This document shows, one piece after another, positions 53,068-63,900 of a DNA stretch of 64,000 nucleotides. The notes under the pieces are model-generated. The model ran no database searches and was not told the origin of the DNA. It was given only the letters and a program-made list of their open reading frames with translations. Both the position numbers and the translations under genes were made by a program. Numbering within the stretch: position 1 is the first letter of the stretch; each line of letters begins with the position of its first letter. The DNA is from Selenomonas timonae (GTDB taxonomy: Bacteria; Bacillota; Negativicutes; Selenomonadales; Selenomonadaceae): the NCBI RefSeq assembly GCF_014250475.1, contig NZ_CP060204.1, positions 1,253,001-1,317,000 of the forward strand, in the 5' to 3' direction.

Positions 53068-53619
53068 ATGGCGGATAAGGAAGAACTCTATCTCAGACAG
53101 GCAAACCCGCACCGGGCATGGTATGTCATCCACACCTATTCGGGCTATGAGAACAAGGTCAAGGCGAACCTCGAGCGCCTCATGCACTCAGCGAGCATGA
53201 GCGAGATGATCTTCAATGTCGTTGTCCCCGTGGAGAACGAGATCGAGATGAAGGACGGCAAGGAAAAGGTCGTCCCGCGCAAGGTGTTCCCCGGCTATGT
53301 GCTCGTCGACATGATCGTCGATGAACACTCGTGGTATGTCGTCCGCAACACGACGGGCGTCACGGGCTTTGTCGGCTCGGAGAAGCATCCGATCCCGCTG
53401 ACGGCGGAGGAGGCGGAGCGCATCCTCTCGGGCTCTGTCGGCGGTGCGCCAAAGCGCCGCACGAAGGTGAGCGTCGGCGACACAGTGCGCATTTCTTCGG
53501 GCGCATTCGAGGACTATGCAGGTAAGATCACATCAATTGACTCGTCGGGGCTGCGCGTGCAGGTCGACGTGGAGGGGACGCCCCTCGATGTGGAAATCGA
53601 TCAGGTCGAACTGATCTAA
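53068..53619 (+). CDS. nusG: Transcription termination/antitermination protein NusG
   Basis: 183 residues. The NGN domain opens AWYVIHTYSGYENKVKANLE and includes VFPGYVLVDMIVD. The C-terminal KOW domain is VSVGDTVRISSGAFEDYAGKI. It binds RNA polymerase and couples it to Rho or to the ribosome. Confidence 0.97.
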   Translation: MADKEELYLRQANPHRAWYVIHTYSGYENKVKANLERLMHSASMSEMIFNVVVPVENEIEMKDGKEKVVPRKVFPGYVLVDMIVDEHSWYVVRNTTGVTGFVGSEKHPIPLTAEEAERILSGSVGGAPKRRTKVSVGDTVRISSGAFEDYAGKITSIDSSGLRVQVDVEGTPLDVEIDQVELI

Positions 53620-53650
53620 ATAATTTGCACCGAAAGGAGGTGATTTGTCG

Positions 53651-54076
53651 ATGGCAAAGAAGGTTGCGCGTGTCGTAAAACTGCAGGTTCCTGCGGGGAA
53701 GGCGACACCGGCTCCTCCGGTAGGTCCTGCGCTTGGTCAGGCGGGCGTGAACATCATGGCGTTCGTCAAGGACTTCAACGAGCGTACGGCGAAGCAGGCG
53801 GGGCTCATTATTCCGGTTGAGATCACGGTCTTTGAGGATCGTTCCTTTACCTTTATCACGAAGACCCCTCCGGCAGCAGTTCTGCTGAAGAAGGCGGCGG
53901 GCATTGAGAAGGCATCGGGCGAGCCGAACAAGACGAAGGTTGCGACGCTGCCGCGCTCGAAGGCGCGCGAGATCGCCGAGTCCAAGATGCCGGATCTGAA
54001 CGCTGCGTCGATTGAGGCGGCGACATCCATGATCGAGGGCACTGCCCGCAGCATGGGAATCGTGATCACAGACTAA
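53651..54076 (+). CDS. rplK: 50S ribosomal protein L11
   Basis: 141 residues from ATG 53651 (AAAGGAGGTGA upstream). [21 protein letters not shown] is the L11 signature, with GTARSMGI near the end. It forms the GTPase-associated centre with 23S rRNA. Confidence 0.97.
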   Translation: MAKKVARVVKLQVPAGKATPAPPVGPALGQAGVNIMAFVKDFNERTAKQAGLIIPVEITVFEDRSFTFITKTPPAAVLLKKAAGIEKASGEPNKTKVATLPRSKAREIAESKMPDLNAASIEAATSMIEGTARSMGIVITD

Positions 54077-54133
54077 TCTGCGGTCAAACAAGTGGAAGGG
54101 CGTATGCCCGCTATGACCACGAAGGGAGAAACA

Positions 54134-54817
54134 ATGGCAAAGTTTGGTAAGAAGTACCAAGACGCTGCGAAGCTCATCGAGAGCGGCAAGCTCTACGCTT
54201 CGCAGGAAGCGATGGAACTCGTGAAGAAGACGGCAACTGCCAAGTTCGACGAGACCATCGAGCTGCACGTGCGCCTCGGCGTCGATCCGAAGTATGCGGA
54301 TCAGCAGGTGCGCGGAGCGCTTGTCCTGCCGAACGGCACGGGCAAGACCCAGCGCGTTCTCGTCTTTGCAAAGGGCGAGAAGGTTGCAGAGGCCGAGGCT
54401 GCAGGTGCGGACTTCGTCGGCTCGGACGAGATCGTCCAGAAGATTCAGGGCGGCTGGCTCGACTTCGATGTCGCCGTCGCTACCCCCGACATGATGGGCA
54501 CGGTCGGCCGTCTCGGTAAGGTGCTTGGTCCCCGCGGACTCATGCCGAACCCGAAGCTCGGCACGGTCACGATGGATCTCAAGAAGGCGATCGGCGAGAT
54601 CAAGGCAGGTCAGGTGGAGTACCGCACGGACAAGGCGGGCAACATCCACGTTCCCATCGGGAAGGCCTCCTTCGACGCGGACAAGCTCCGCGAGAACTAT
54701 CAGGCAGTCATCGACACGCTCATCCGCGTGAAGCCGGCGGCGGCAAAGGGGCAGTACATCCGCTCCATCACCGTTGTGGCAACGATGGGACCTGCCGTCC
54801 CCGTTGCGCTCAGCTAA
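54134..54817 (+). CDS. rplA: 50S ribosomal protein L1
   Basis: 227 residues from ATG 54134 (AAGGGAGAAAC upstream). [19 protein letters not shown] and the [15 protein letters not shown] motif identify L1. It binds the L1 stalk and in many bacteria represses its own operon. Confidence 0.97.
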   Translation: MAKFGKKYQDAAKLIESGKLYASQEAMELVKKTATAKFDETIELHVRLGVDPKYADQQVRGALVLPNGTGKTQRVLVFAKGEKVAEAEAAGADFVGSDEIVQKIQGGWLDFDVAVATPDMMGTVGRLGKVLGPRGLMPNPKLGTVTMDLKKAIGEIKAGQVEYRTDKAGNIHVPIGKASFDADKLRENYQAVIDTLIRVKPAAAKGQYIRSITVVATMGPAVPVALS

Positions 54818-54825
54818 TCAGCGCA

Positions 54826-54948
54826 TACGGAATTTCCCCGGGCTGTAGACAGCAGGTTTGCGAAAGCATCTAACGACGTAGTCGCCTGCCGAGGCCGGAC
54901 GTGAATTTGAACATTCATCTCCGGCGGTAGAAGCAGCCGGAGATTTTT
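54826..54948 (+). promoter_or_regulatory. Ribosomal protein L10 leader with terminator
   Basis: The leader contains the conserved L10-binding pattern: TGTAGACAGCAGG (around 54844) and CCTGCCGAGGCCGG (54885-54898) form the kink-turn stem, with AATT/AATT and CCGG outer pairs. It is followed by a strong terminator, ATCTCCGGC (54917-54925) with GCCGGAGAT (54936-54944) and TTTTT. When L10(L12)4 is in excess it should bind and cause early termination before rplJ. Confidence 0.85.
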
Positions 54949-55003
54949 CATTCGAAAGAGTAAGAGCCGTCCAGATTGGTGCGGATTTTTGTTTGAGCAA
55001 GGA

Positions 55004-55045
55004 GGAACACCGGACGCGCAGTTAGAGCTGCGTGGAGGATGTTCC
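55004..55045 (+). other. Second hairpin between the L10 leader and rplJ
   Basis: GGAACA (55004-55009) pairs with TGTTCC (55040-55045), and inside it CGCAG (55017-55021) pairs with CTGCG (55028-55032). It lies after the leader's terminator, in a 160-base stretch before rplJ. No T-run follows, so it is not a terminator; it may mark an RNA processing site. Confidence 0.45.
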
Positions 55046-55109
55046 GACGCAGCGAGAACGGAAGGACGTGCCAAGATGAACGGCGACAAGAAGGGAGGGA
55101 AATGATTAC

Positions 55110-55646
55110 ATGGCAGACCATAAGAAAGAAGTCATCGTCGAGAAGCTGAAAGAGCAGCTAGCCTCGGCGAAGGGCGCGGTCTTCACGACGTACAGCGGTC
55201 TCACGGTCGCACAGGATACGGAGCTGCGCCGCGAGCTGCGCGCCGCAGGCGTCACCTACCACGTTGTAAAGAACACGATGGTGCGCCGTGCAGCCGATGC
55301 ACTCGGACTTGAGGGGCTCGACCCGCATCTCGAGGGCACGACGGCGTTCGCGTTCTCGGCAGAGGATGCGGTTGCACCTGCGAAGGTCATCTGCGACTAC
55401 ATCAAGAAGAACAAGCTCGACGACAAGGGGATCCTGTCCGTCAAGGTCGGTACCGTCGAGGGCAAGGTCATCGAGGCGAACGAGGTGCAGGCACTTGCGT
55501 CGCTCCCGTCGCGCGAAGAGCTTATTGCAAAGCTCATGGGCAGCATGAATGCGCCGATTACGAACACGGTCAACGTGCTTCAGGGCGTTATCCGCAATGC
55601 CGTCTATGTGCTTGATGCAGTCCGTGCGCAGAAGGCGTCCGCATAA
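55110..55646 (+). CDS. rplJ: 50S ribosomal protein L10
   Basis: 178 residues. [29 protein letters not shown] and [16 protein letters not shown] are typical L10 sequences. It is the base of the L7/L12 stalk and the likely autoregulator acting on the leader upstream. AAGGGAGGGAAATGATTAC precedes the start. Confidence 0.97.
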   Translation: MADHKKEVIVEKLKEQLASAKGAVFTTYSGLTVAQDTELRRELRAAGVTYHVVKNTMVRRAADALGLEGLDPHLEGTTAFAFSAEDAVAPAKVICDYIKKNKLDDKGILSVKVGTVEGKVIEANEVQALASLPSREELIAKLMGSMNAPITNTVNVLQGVIRNAVYVLDAVRAQKASA

Positions 55647-55689
55647 AGAATATTCGAAGAGAAATTACACTAATTTTTGGAGGTATATC

Positions 55690-56064
55690 ATGAACAAGGA
55701 TCAGATTCTGGAAGCCATTGAGAACATGACCGTTCTCGAACTCTCCGAGCTCGTCAAGGCTATGGAAGAGAAGTTCGGTGTCAGCGCTGCTGCACCGGTT
55801 GCTGTTGCTGCTGTCGGTGGCGCTGCTCCGGCTGCTGCGGGCGGCGAGGAGAAGACGGAGTTCACGGTCGTTCTCGCATCTGCAGGCGACAAGAAGATCA
55901 ACGTCATCAAGGCTGTCCGTGAGGCAACGGGTCTCGGACTGAAGGAAGCGAAGGAGCTCGTTGACGGTGCACCGAAGCCGGTCAAGGAGAACATCGCCAA
56001 GGCTGAGGCTGAGGAGCTCAAGAAGAAGCTCGAAGAGGCCGGCGCAACGGTCGAGCTGAAGTAA
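55690..56064 (+). CDS. rplL: 50S ribosomal protein L7/L12
   Basis: 124 residues. The dimerisation domain ([24 protein letters not shown]), an Ala/Gly hinge and the factor-binding domain ([21 protein letters not shown]) are all present. TTTGGAGG lies upstream. The next gene is not rpoB, which usually follows. Confidence 0.97.
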   Translation: MNKDQILEAIENMTVLELSELVKAMEEKFGVSAAAPVAVAAVGGAAPAAAGGEEKTEFTVVLASAGDKKINVIKAVREATGLGLKEAKELVDGAPKPVKENIAKAEAEELKKKLEEAGATVELK

Positions 56065-56086
56065 TTCAGACGAAATTGACTTTTGG

Positions 56087-56118
56087 AAACCGCTTTCCTA
56101 TAAGGGAGGGCGGTTTTT
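56087..56118 (+). terminator. Terminator of the rplKAJL group
   Basis: AAACCGC-TTTCC pairs with GGGAG-GGCGGTTT, followed by TTTAT. It closes the operon directly after rplL. The next 160 bases are AT-rich and hold no gene. Confidence 0.85.
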
Positions 56119-56282
56119 ATATTGATGAGCATCCCTCCATCAGAGATTTCTTAGAGAAAAAATATTGAAAGAGAACATATAAATCTAGGAATATGGTCAT
56201 GTATGTGTTAAGATATCATGCAAATAAACGATAATATCTATAAGATAAGAATACAATCTAATTGGCGGAGGCTCGTGAATCT

Positions 56283-57917
56283 ATGAGGAAACGTAAGAAT
56301 AAGAAGTGTGAAGGTGTGCAGCGTGTTGGAAGACATACGGCGCGCTTTTTTATTGCGCTCTGTGCTGCAATGCATGTCTGTTCTTTTCCTGCTTCTGCCA
56401 AAGAAACAAGTGCAGCGGCCGAGCAGAGTATATGGGTTGCGCGCTATACGTTCTCGGGGGAGAATCCCGTGACGGAGGCGGAACTTGCGGATGTGCTTGC
56501 AGCGCATAGGCATAAGGATGCAACGCTCACAGAGCTCGAGGCGCAGGCAGAGGAGGTTACGAAATACCTTCGTTCAAAGGGATATTTTGTTGCCTTTGCC
56601 TATCTCGCACCACAGAACTTCAAGGATGGTGTCGTGGACTTCACCATTGTACCGGGGCACTACGATCAGATCATTGTGAACAACGAGTCCTATCTCAAGG
56701 AGGAGGCGATCCGACGCGAGATCGGCATTTCTTCCGGTGAGATTGTGAAAAAAAGTACGCTCAATCGCGGTGTCTGGCTGACAAATGATCTTTCACGCGT
56801 GGAGGCAAATACGCAGCTGAAGGCAGGCAGCCGGCAGGGGACGACAGATCTTGTCGTCAATGTCAAGAACAAGGGGCATCGTACATGGGGCTATGTCGGG
56901 GTTGACAACGGCGGCTACCGCTATACGGGACGCTATCAGTACAGTGCATTCGTCAACTATGCCAGCCCTGCACGCGAGGGCGATCTCCTCTCGGTGGGCG
57001 GCGTTCTGTCGAACGGCGGTATGTGGTCGGGCTCAGCCTCCTACTCAACACCGATTGTGAGGCAGGGCGAGCGTGTTGGCGTGAGTTACGCACGCTCACA
57101 TTACACGCTTGGCGGTGCGTTCTCGGCACTTGACTACACGGGAACGGCGGAGACCCTGAGCGTACACTGGCAGCACAACTTCAAACGCAGCCGCGATGTG
57201 AATATGTACGGCACCATCCGCTTCGATATGAAGAGTCTCGACGATGAGGCAAAGAGCATGGCGTACCGCAGCCCGAAGAGCGCGCACAACTGGGTGTTTG
57301 GCATAAACGGCGACAGTTTGGATCGCTTTTGGACGGGCGGTAAAAATACGTTCGCGTTGAACTATACGCACGGTGATCTCTCCATTGACGACGAGATTCA
57401 GCGCACGTATGATGCTGCGACGGCGCAGACAGCAGGTCAATTCGGCAAGTGGAATCTCGAGCTTACGCGACTGCAGCACGTCAGTGAGCGCGTCTCACTC
57501 TATCTGAGCTATCAGCGGCAGTGGGCATCCAAGAATCTGGATTCCTCAGAGAAGATGTCACTCGGCGGGCCGAACGGCGTACGCGCCTATCCCGTCGGCG
57601 AGGCATCGGGGGATGACGGCTGGCGTTGGACATCGGAGCTGCGTTGGAATCTGCCGACGCGCGAGGGCGATGAGAATGTATGGCAGCTGATTGCATTCGC
57701 CGATGGCGGTCATGTGAATCTCTATCACAACAAGCTGCCGGGCTACACAGGTGTTGCAGGACGCAGCCTTTACGGCGCAGGTGTGGGCGTGAACTGGAGC
57801 AATCAGGCAAACTGGGTGGCACGCGCGTACTATGCATGGAAAATTGGGTCGGAGGACGCCGTTTCGGATACGGATCGCAGTGGGCGTTTCTGGTTTCAGA
57901 TTTATAAATTCTTCTGA
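56283..57917 (+). CDS. TpsB outer-membrane transporter of two-partner secretion (ShlB/FhaC type)
   Basis: 544 residues from ATG 56283; a TTG start 21 bases earlier is possible. A signal region ends after SFPASA. A POTRA part follows (about 50-125: ELEAQAEEVTKYLRSKGYFVAFAYL; VVDFTIVPGHYDQI), then a 16-strand beta-barrel with the conserved SLGGPNGVRAYPVGEASGD tip motif and a C-terminal aromatic Phe (FWFQIYKFF). It secretes the TpsA protein encoded 41 bases downstream. This shows the organism has an outer membrane. Confidence 0.94.
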   Translation: MRKRKNKKCEGVQRVGRHTARFFIALCAAMHVCSFPASAKETSAAAEQSIWVARYTFSGENPVTEAELADVLAAHRHKDATLTELEAQAEEVTKYLRSKGYFVAFAYLAPQNFKDGVVDFTIVPGHYDQIIVNNESYLKEEAIRREIGISSGEIVKKSTLNRGVWLTNDLSRVEANTQLKAGSRQGTTDLVVNVKNKGHRTWGYVGVDNGGYRYTGRYQYSAFVNYASPAREGDLLSVGGVLSNGGMWSGSASYSTPIVRQGERVGVSYARSHYTLGGAFSALDYTGTAETLSVHWQHNFKRSRDVNMYGTIRFDMKSLDDEAKSMAYRSPKSAHNWVFGINGDSLDRFWTGGKNTFALNYTHGDLSIDDEIQRTYDAATAQTAGQFGKWNLELTRLQHVSERVSLYLSYQRQWASKNLDSSEKMSLGGPNGVRAYPVGEASGDDGWRWTSELRWNLPTREGDENVWQLIAFADGGHVNLYHNKLPGYTGVAGRSLYGAGVGVNWSNQANWVARAYYAWKIGSEDAVSDTDRSGRFWFQIYKFF

Positions 57918-57958
57918 TGGGGCTATCACCACTGTGTTTTGATTGAAGGGGTATCAAT

Positions 57959-60900
57959 ATGAGCATGATGAGAAAGCAGCGGCGTGGACAGATGCGACGC
58001 AGTCTGCGCAGCGGTATCGGCATCCTGGCGGCGGGTGCGCTGATGATGGGCGGCATGAATCAGGCAATGGCACTGCCGCAGGGCGGACAGGTTGCGGCAG
58101 GTGCGGCAGACATTGCCGCATCACAGGCGGAGATGGCGATTCATCAGGCAACGCAGAATGCCGTCATCAACTGGAACTCGTTCAACATCGGCGCGGGCGA
58201 GCGCGTCAATATCTATCAGCCGAATGCCCAGGCAGCTCTGCTGAACCGTGTGCTCGGTGGGAATCCCTCCGAGATCTTCGGCACGCTCTCGGCGAACGGT
58301 CGCGTCTTCCTCGTCAACCCTGCGGGCGTTCTCTTTGCGCCCGGCGCACAGGTGGATGCGGGCTCGATTCTCGCCTCGACGATGAACATTACGAATGCGG
58401 ACTTTATGGCGGGAAAATACGCCTTTGTCGGCACGCCGAGTGACGGCAAGGTAATTAACCGCGCCTCTCTCATTGCGAAAAATGAGGGGACAGTCGCCCT
58501 GCTCGGCAAGGATGTCGTGAACGAGGGCGTTATCGTGGCGAAGAAGGGCGCAGCGGTACTCGCGGCGGGCGAAGCCGTGTCGCTCGACTTTAACGGCGAC
58601 GGCAAGGTCTCGGTCGTCCCGACGAAGGCGGCGATGGAGCAGGCAGTCACGAACAAAGGTCTCGTCGAAGCAGACGGAGGCCTCGTTTTCATGTCCGCAG
58701 CGACGGGCGATGCGCTGACGCGCTCGGCGGTCAACCAGGAGGGCATCGTGCGTGCCGCGAGCCTTGACGGTGCAGCGGGAAGCGTGCGCATGACGGCGAA
58801 TGACGTGCGCCTTGCTTCGGGCAGTGTGACGGATGTGAGCGGCGCGAAAGCCGGCACGGTCGAGATTGGCGGTGGCTGGCAGGGCACGGGCGACCTCACG
58901 CACGCACAGAATGTCACGATCGAGCGCGGCGCGGCTCTGCGTGCCGATGCGACGCAGGCAGGCGCATCGGGCGGCACGGTCGCCGTCTGGTCGGACGGTA
59001 TGACGAAGTTCGCGGGCGAGATCACGGCACGTGGCAAAGGCACGGGCGCGGGCGGCGCCGTCGAGACCTCGGGTGCGAAGGTGCAGATCACGGGACGCGT
59101 CGATGCTTCGTCGGCGGCGGGCAAGGCGGGCGAATGGCTCATTGACCCCGGCGACATCGAGGTAAAGACGCGTGCGGCGGGCGATCCCGAAGCCGGCTCT
59201 CAGGCGGACGTACAGACCGTCACCAATTCGCTGAACGGCGGCACATCTGTAACCATTCAGACGGCGAACCTCACGGAACAGAACGACAACTCCATCACCG
59301 TATCGGATGCAATCACGAAGACGGCGGGCGGCGACGCAACTCTGACGCTCAAGGCGACGGGAAACGTAAATATCAACGCCAATATCACGTCGACGGCGGG
59401 TAAGCTCAATGTGGACATCACCTCCGATACGAACCACTATGCAGGCGGTTCGGTCAGCGTCGCGAGCGGAAAGAATATCAAGACGCTCGGCGGCAATGTC
59501 AAGGTCGGCGGCGGTCTCGTCGAAGATGGCGTCGGCTTTGCGAACTCGCAGAGTGCGGGTGAGGCGGGCATCATGCTCAACGGTGTCACGATTGATACCA
59601 CGGACGGCACCACGGCGAGCGGCAATGTCGAACTCGCGGGCAGTACGACAGCGAACGCGGCGGGCGTATCGCTCACGGGCGCGACGATCACGGCGGGCGC
59701 GGGCAAGGTCACGCTCGTCGGCAAGTCCACAGGCGGCGGCAAGGGGATCGCCCTCGGGAACATCACGACGCGCTCGGTCGAGCTGCGCACAGATTCCCTC
59801 GACCTCACGGGCACGATCACAGGCGACGGCGACCCCGCAGGTACGGCAAAGGTCTGGACGCTTTCGGACGGCGAGACCATCAACTTTGGCACGGGTTCGG
59901 GCGGACTTGACCTCGCAGGCGATACGTTCACGAGCACGGGAAAGATTCGAAACTTCAAGAAGAATACGGTCGGCGACGCGAGCAAGGCGGCAAACATCAA
60001 CGCCGGTGGCGTGACGGCGGGCAGCGATCTCGCCATCGATTCGGGTGCAGGTACGCTGACCGTCGACGGCGCAGTAAACGCCGCAGGTCATGCGCTGACG
60101 CTTGGTTCGAAGAATGCGATCGCAGGCGCGGGTGTCATCACGGCAGACGCCCTCAAACTCGATGCAGCAGATGCCACGGTGAACCTCACGGGAACGCATG
60201 CCGTCGCAAAGCTCGACGGCAAGGCGAAGGGCTTGACATTTAAGAACAGCGGCGATCTGACCGTTGGCGGTGCAACTGGACTGACAACCGCAGCGGGCGG
60301 TGCAGACGTCGAAGTGACGGCGGGCGATCTCACGGTCGGCGCACACGGCATGACGAACGCGGCGGGCGCGATGAAGCTCAAGGCGAGCGGCACGCTCAAG
60401 CTCAATGCGAATGCCGAGGTCAAATCGACGGGCGCGGCGGCGACATCGCTTGAAGCGGCGGCGGTCAATTTCGACACGGCGAGCAAGGTATCGACAGCAG
60501 GCGGCACAATCAACGTCAAGACGGATGCGCTGACGCTCTCCTCGGGAGCGCAGGGCACTCTTTCGAGTGCAAACGGAAAAGTTACGGTTGAGACGAAAAC
60601 GTCGGGCAAGACGATGTCCGTCGGTTCTTCGAGTGCCGATGTTCACATGAATGACCTCGATTTCATCAACTCCGGCACGGGCGAAGTCCATCTGGGCAAT
60701 GCGTCTACTGGCAATGTCGAAATTGCTGCAGCCGACGTCGAGGCACCGCTGACGGTGGAATCGGGCTCGACCATCAAATTCTCAGGCGCAATGACGAACG
60801 CAGGCGGAAAGGACACGACGTTCAAGGCAAATACCGTTGACTTTGCTTCGGGTGCGAATCTCGCCTCGGGAGCGGGCACGATGACGATGACGGCGAACAG

Positions 60901-63900
60901 CGTCACGAACTGGAACGATGCCGCGTTCGCTGATACGAACGGCGCGGGCACGTTCGTGCTGAAGCCCAAGACGGCAGGAAACTTCACCGTCGGCGGCACG
61001 GCAGGTCTTGTGACGGATGCAGGCTTTGGAAAACTCAAGGCGGGCAATTTTAAGAACGTCTCCATCGGCGCAAAGGACAATGGCGGCACGGCGACCATCG
61101 CGGGCATTTCAGCGGGCAATATGCCTAAGTATACGAGCATCCTGACGCAGGGCAAGATCAATATCACGGGCGCGGTCAACGGTGCGCCGACGGATACGCT
61201 CGCGCTCCATGCCGATGCGCCGGGCACGACGCTTGGCGACGGGCTTTCCCAGAGTGCGCCCGTTTCGGTCGGCAACCTGCTGCTCCTCGGCAAAGGCTCG
61301 ATGGATCTCAGCACGCAGGCGAATGCGATCAAGAATATCGCCGCCGATATGTCGGATGGCAATTTGAAACTTAAGAACAACACCCACATGAAGGTCGCCG
61401 TCGTCGAAGACCGCACGGTAAATCCTGCGAAGAACGTCGACGGTCTCAAGACGAAATCGACGGACATCCAGATGGCGGCGGGGCAGAAACTCACGGTCGA
61501 AGGAAACCTCAATTCCACGGACGACACGAAGATCGAAGCCGACGATCTCGACCTCGGGAATAACAAGGTCAATGTCGGCAAGAAGCTTACGCTCGAAAAG
61601 GCGACAAAGTCGCAGACCATCAACGTCGGCACGGGCACGGGCGACTGGAATATCAACAACGCGAATTATGGTGAGATCAAGATTGGTGGTGCGACGCAGA
61701 CGGGCAACATCAATATCAAGGGTGCGACGTTCAAGAAGCCGTCGGATATTGAGACGCAGGGCAACGTCAAGATTGAGGGCACGAACAAGGCGGGCGCGGA
61801 CGGCACGTCCGACATGAAGATCAAGGCGAGCACCGCCACTCTGCCGAACACAGGCGACACGCTCGCCGTCAAGAATCTGGAGCTCGACCTCTCGGGCGGT
61901 CTCGATCTCGGAAATGGCAAGATCCTCGGACAGAAGGATGGCAAGGTCAAGACCAGCGGTGTTCCCTCGGGGAAGGATATCTATATCAAGGACGATGCCG
62001 CCGGTGTTCCGACCAATGGCTATCGCATTTCCTACAGCACGATCAATGACGTGTTGGACGGATTTGGCGGCTTCGATGTCGCAGGTGAGAAGCATGTCTA
62101 CTTCTACGGCGGTTCGGTCAAGAAGTCCATCAATGCGTCGGGCAAGCTCGGCGTTGTGGTGGAAGAGAACCTTACGCTGAATGGGGAAGGCGCAAAGCTC
62201 ACGATCGGTGCAGATCCGACACAGACAGGTCATGCCCCTGCCTCCGTCATCACGGGTGGCTTCACCGTAAAGACCGGCAAGAGCGTCACCGTCAATGGCA
62301 AGGGCTCGGGCATCAGCGTCAACACCGCAGGGGCGATCACGCTGGAAAATAACGCCCACTTCAACGTCGCGGGCGACGAAGCGAACGTCCGTCTGCACTC
62401 GCGCGGAGGCAAGGTCGTCTTTGGCGACGATGCCGCCCTTGCCATCTCCGGCGGCAAGGCGGATGTGCGGGCAACGGGAACAGAACTCGACCTTGGCGCG
62501 CGCGCGAAGATCGACCTCGGCAATGACCGCGAGGGCTATCTCGCCCTCAATGTCGATAAGGTCAATGAAACTGCGGGCGAAGACAATACGACAAACATCA
62601 CGGGCAGCGGCAGGCTTGACCTCGCTCCGCGCACCACGGGCAGGGCGATGACCGTCGATAACAATGCGTCGGGAGCAGGTCTCCATATCACGGGCGACCA
62701 GCTCAACGGAAAGCTCTTTGGCAGTAATTTCGGCGCGCTGAGTCTCGGCAACGAGGCGACGGGCGACGTCACGATCGACGGCATCACGGCGAACAACAGC
62801 GTCACGATCCGCACGAAGGATACGAATAAGGTCACCATCGGCACGAACGGCCTGACGGTCGGCGGCAATCGCCGTGTGACGCTCAAGACCGGCTCGATTG
62901 AGAACTCGAGCGGTGCGGGCGCGATGGCGGTCGGTACGGGCAGCACCCTGAACCTCTATACGAACAGCATCACGAACCTTATGGACAATAGCGGGGCTGC
63001 CACTGTCAACGGCACGGGCACGCTCGGCATCGCGACCTACGACGGCACGAAGACCATCGGTCTCGGCAACACGGCGACGGGCGATCTTCTCCTGCCTGAC
63101 GCGAAGTTCGGCACGGTGTTCGGTTCGGGGTTCACGCATTACGCCATCGGCAACGGTACGCAGGGCACGATCAACGTGGCAAATTCTTCTCTTGCGAAGG
63201 ATGTGACACTCCAAGCGGATACGATCAACTTCGCGGGGGATATGACGCTTGCAGCGAACAAGACGCTCGTTGTCAACGCCAAGACAGCGGCGAACCAGAC
63301 GACGGGCAAGATCAAGACGGATAAACTCGCTCTCCTCGGCGGCAATATTGCGCTCGAAAAGAACAATGAAATTGGCACCCTTGCGGCAGACGTGCTCTCC
63401 GTCAAGGTAAAGTCGAATGCGCTGACCATCGGGCAGATCACGACGCCTGCAGGTGCACCTATCGCTTCGCGTACCATCAAGGGCGTGAAGTCGGGCGAAG
63501 CTGGCGGTACGGCGGGCGACATCGCGCTGTCCGCCGATGCCATGACCTTTACCGAGGGCGTCGAGGGTAAGGGCAATCTCACTGTACAGCAGGCAAATGC
63601 TGCCACGAATTTGAACGTCGGTACGACAGGCACGGGATTGAATCTGCCCGCAAACCTCTTCGGCGGAAATAAAATCAAGGACGGCTTCAAGCATGTTTAC
63701 CTCGGCCGCGACGATGCGACGGGCGCGACGAATGTCGGCGGCAATCTGAACTTCGTCGATCCGACGACGATTCGTTCAGGGAAAACCGCAGGAACGATGA
63801 CGGTTGACGGCTCGGCAAACATTCGAACGAATGGCAACGACTTCGCACTCGAATCGAAGGATTTGACGACGGTGGCTGGAAGCTCCGTCGATACGGGCAC

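Noticed and set aside
58121-60691. Minus-strand open frame of 856 codons
   Set aside because: It lies opposite the TpsA gene. Its Arg/Ala/Asp-rich sequence shows no family motif, and the plus frame has clear signal and TPS motifs.
61109-63694. Minus-strand open frame of 861 codons
   Set aside because: Same reason: an antisense shadow of repetitive TpsA codons with no recognisable domain or ribosome site.
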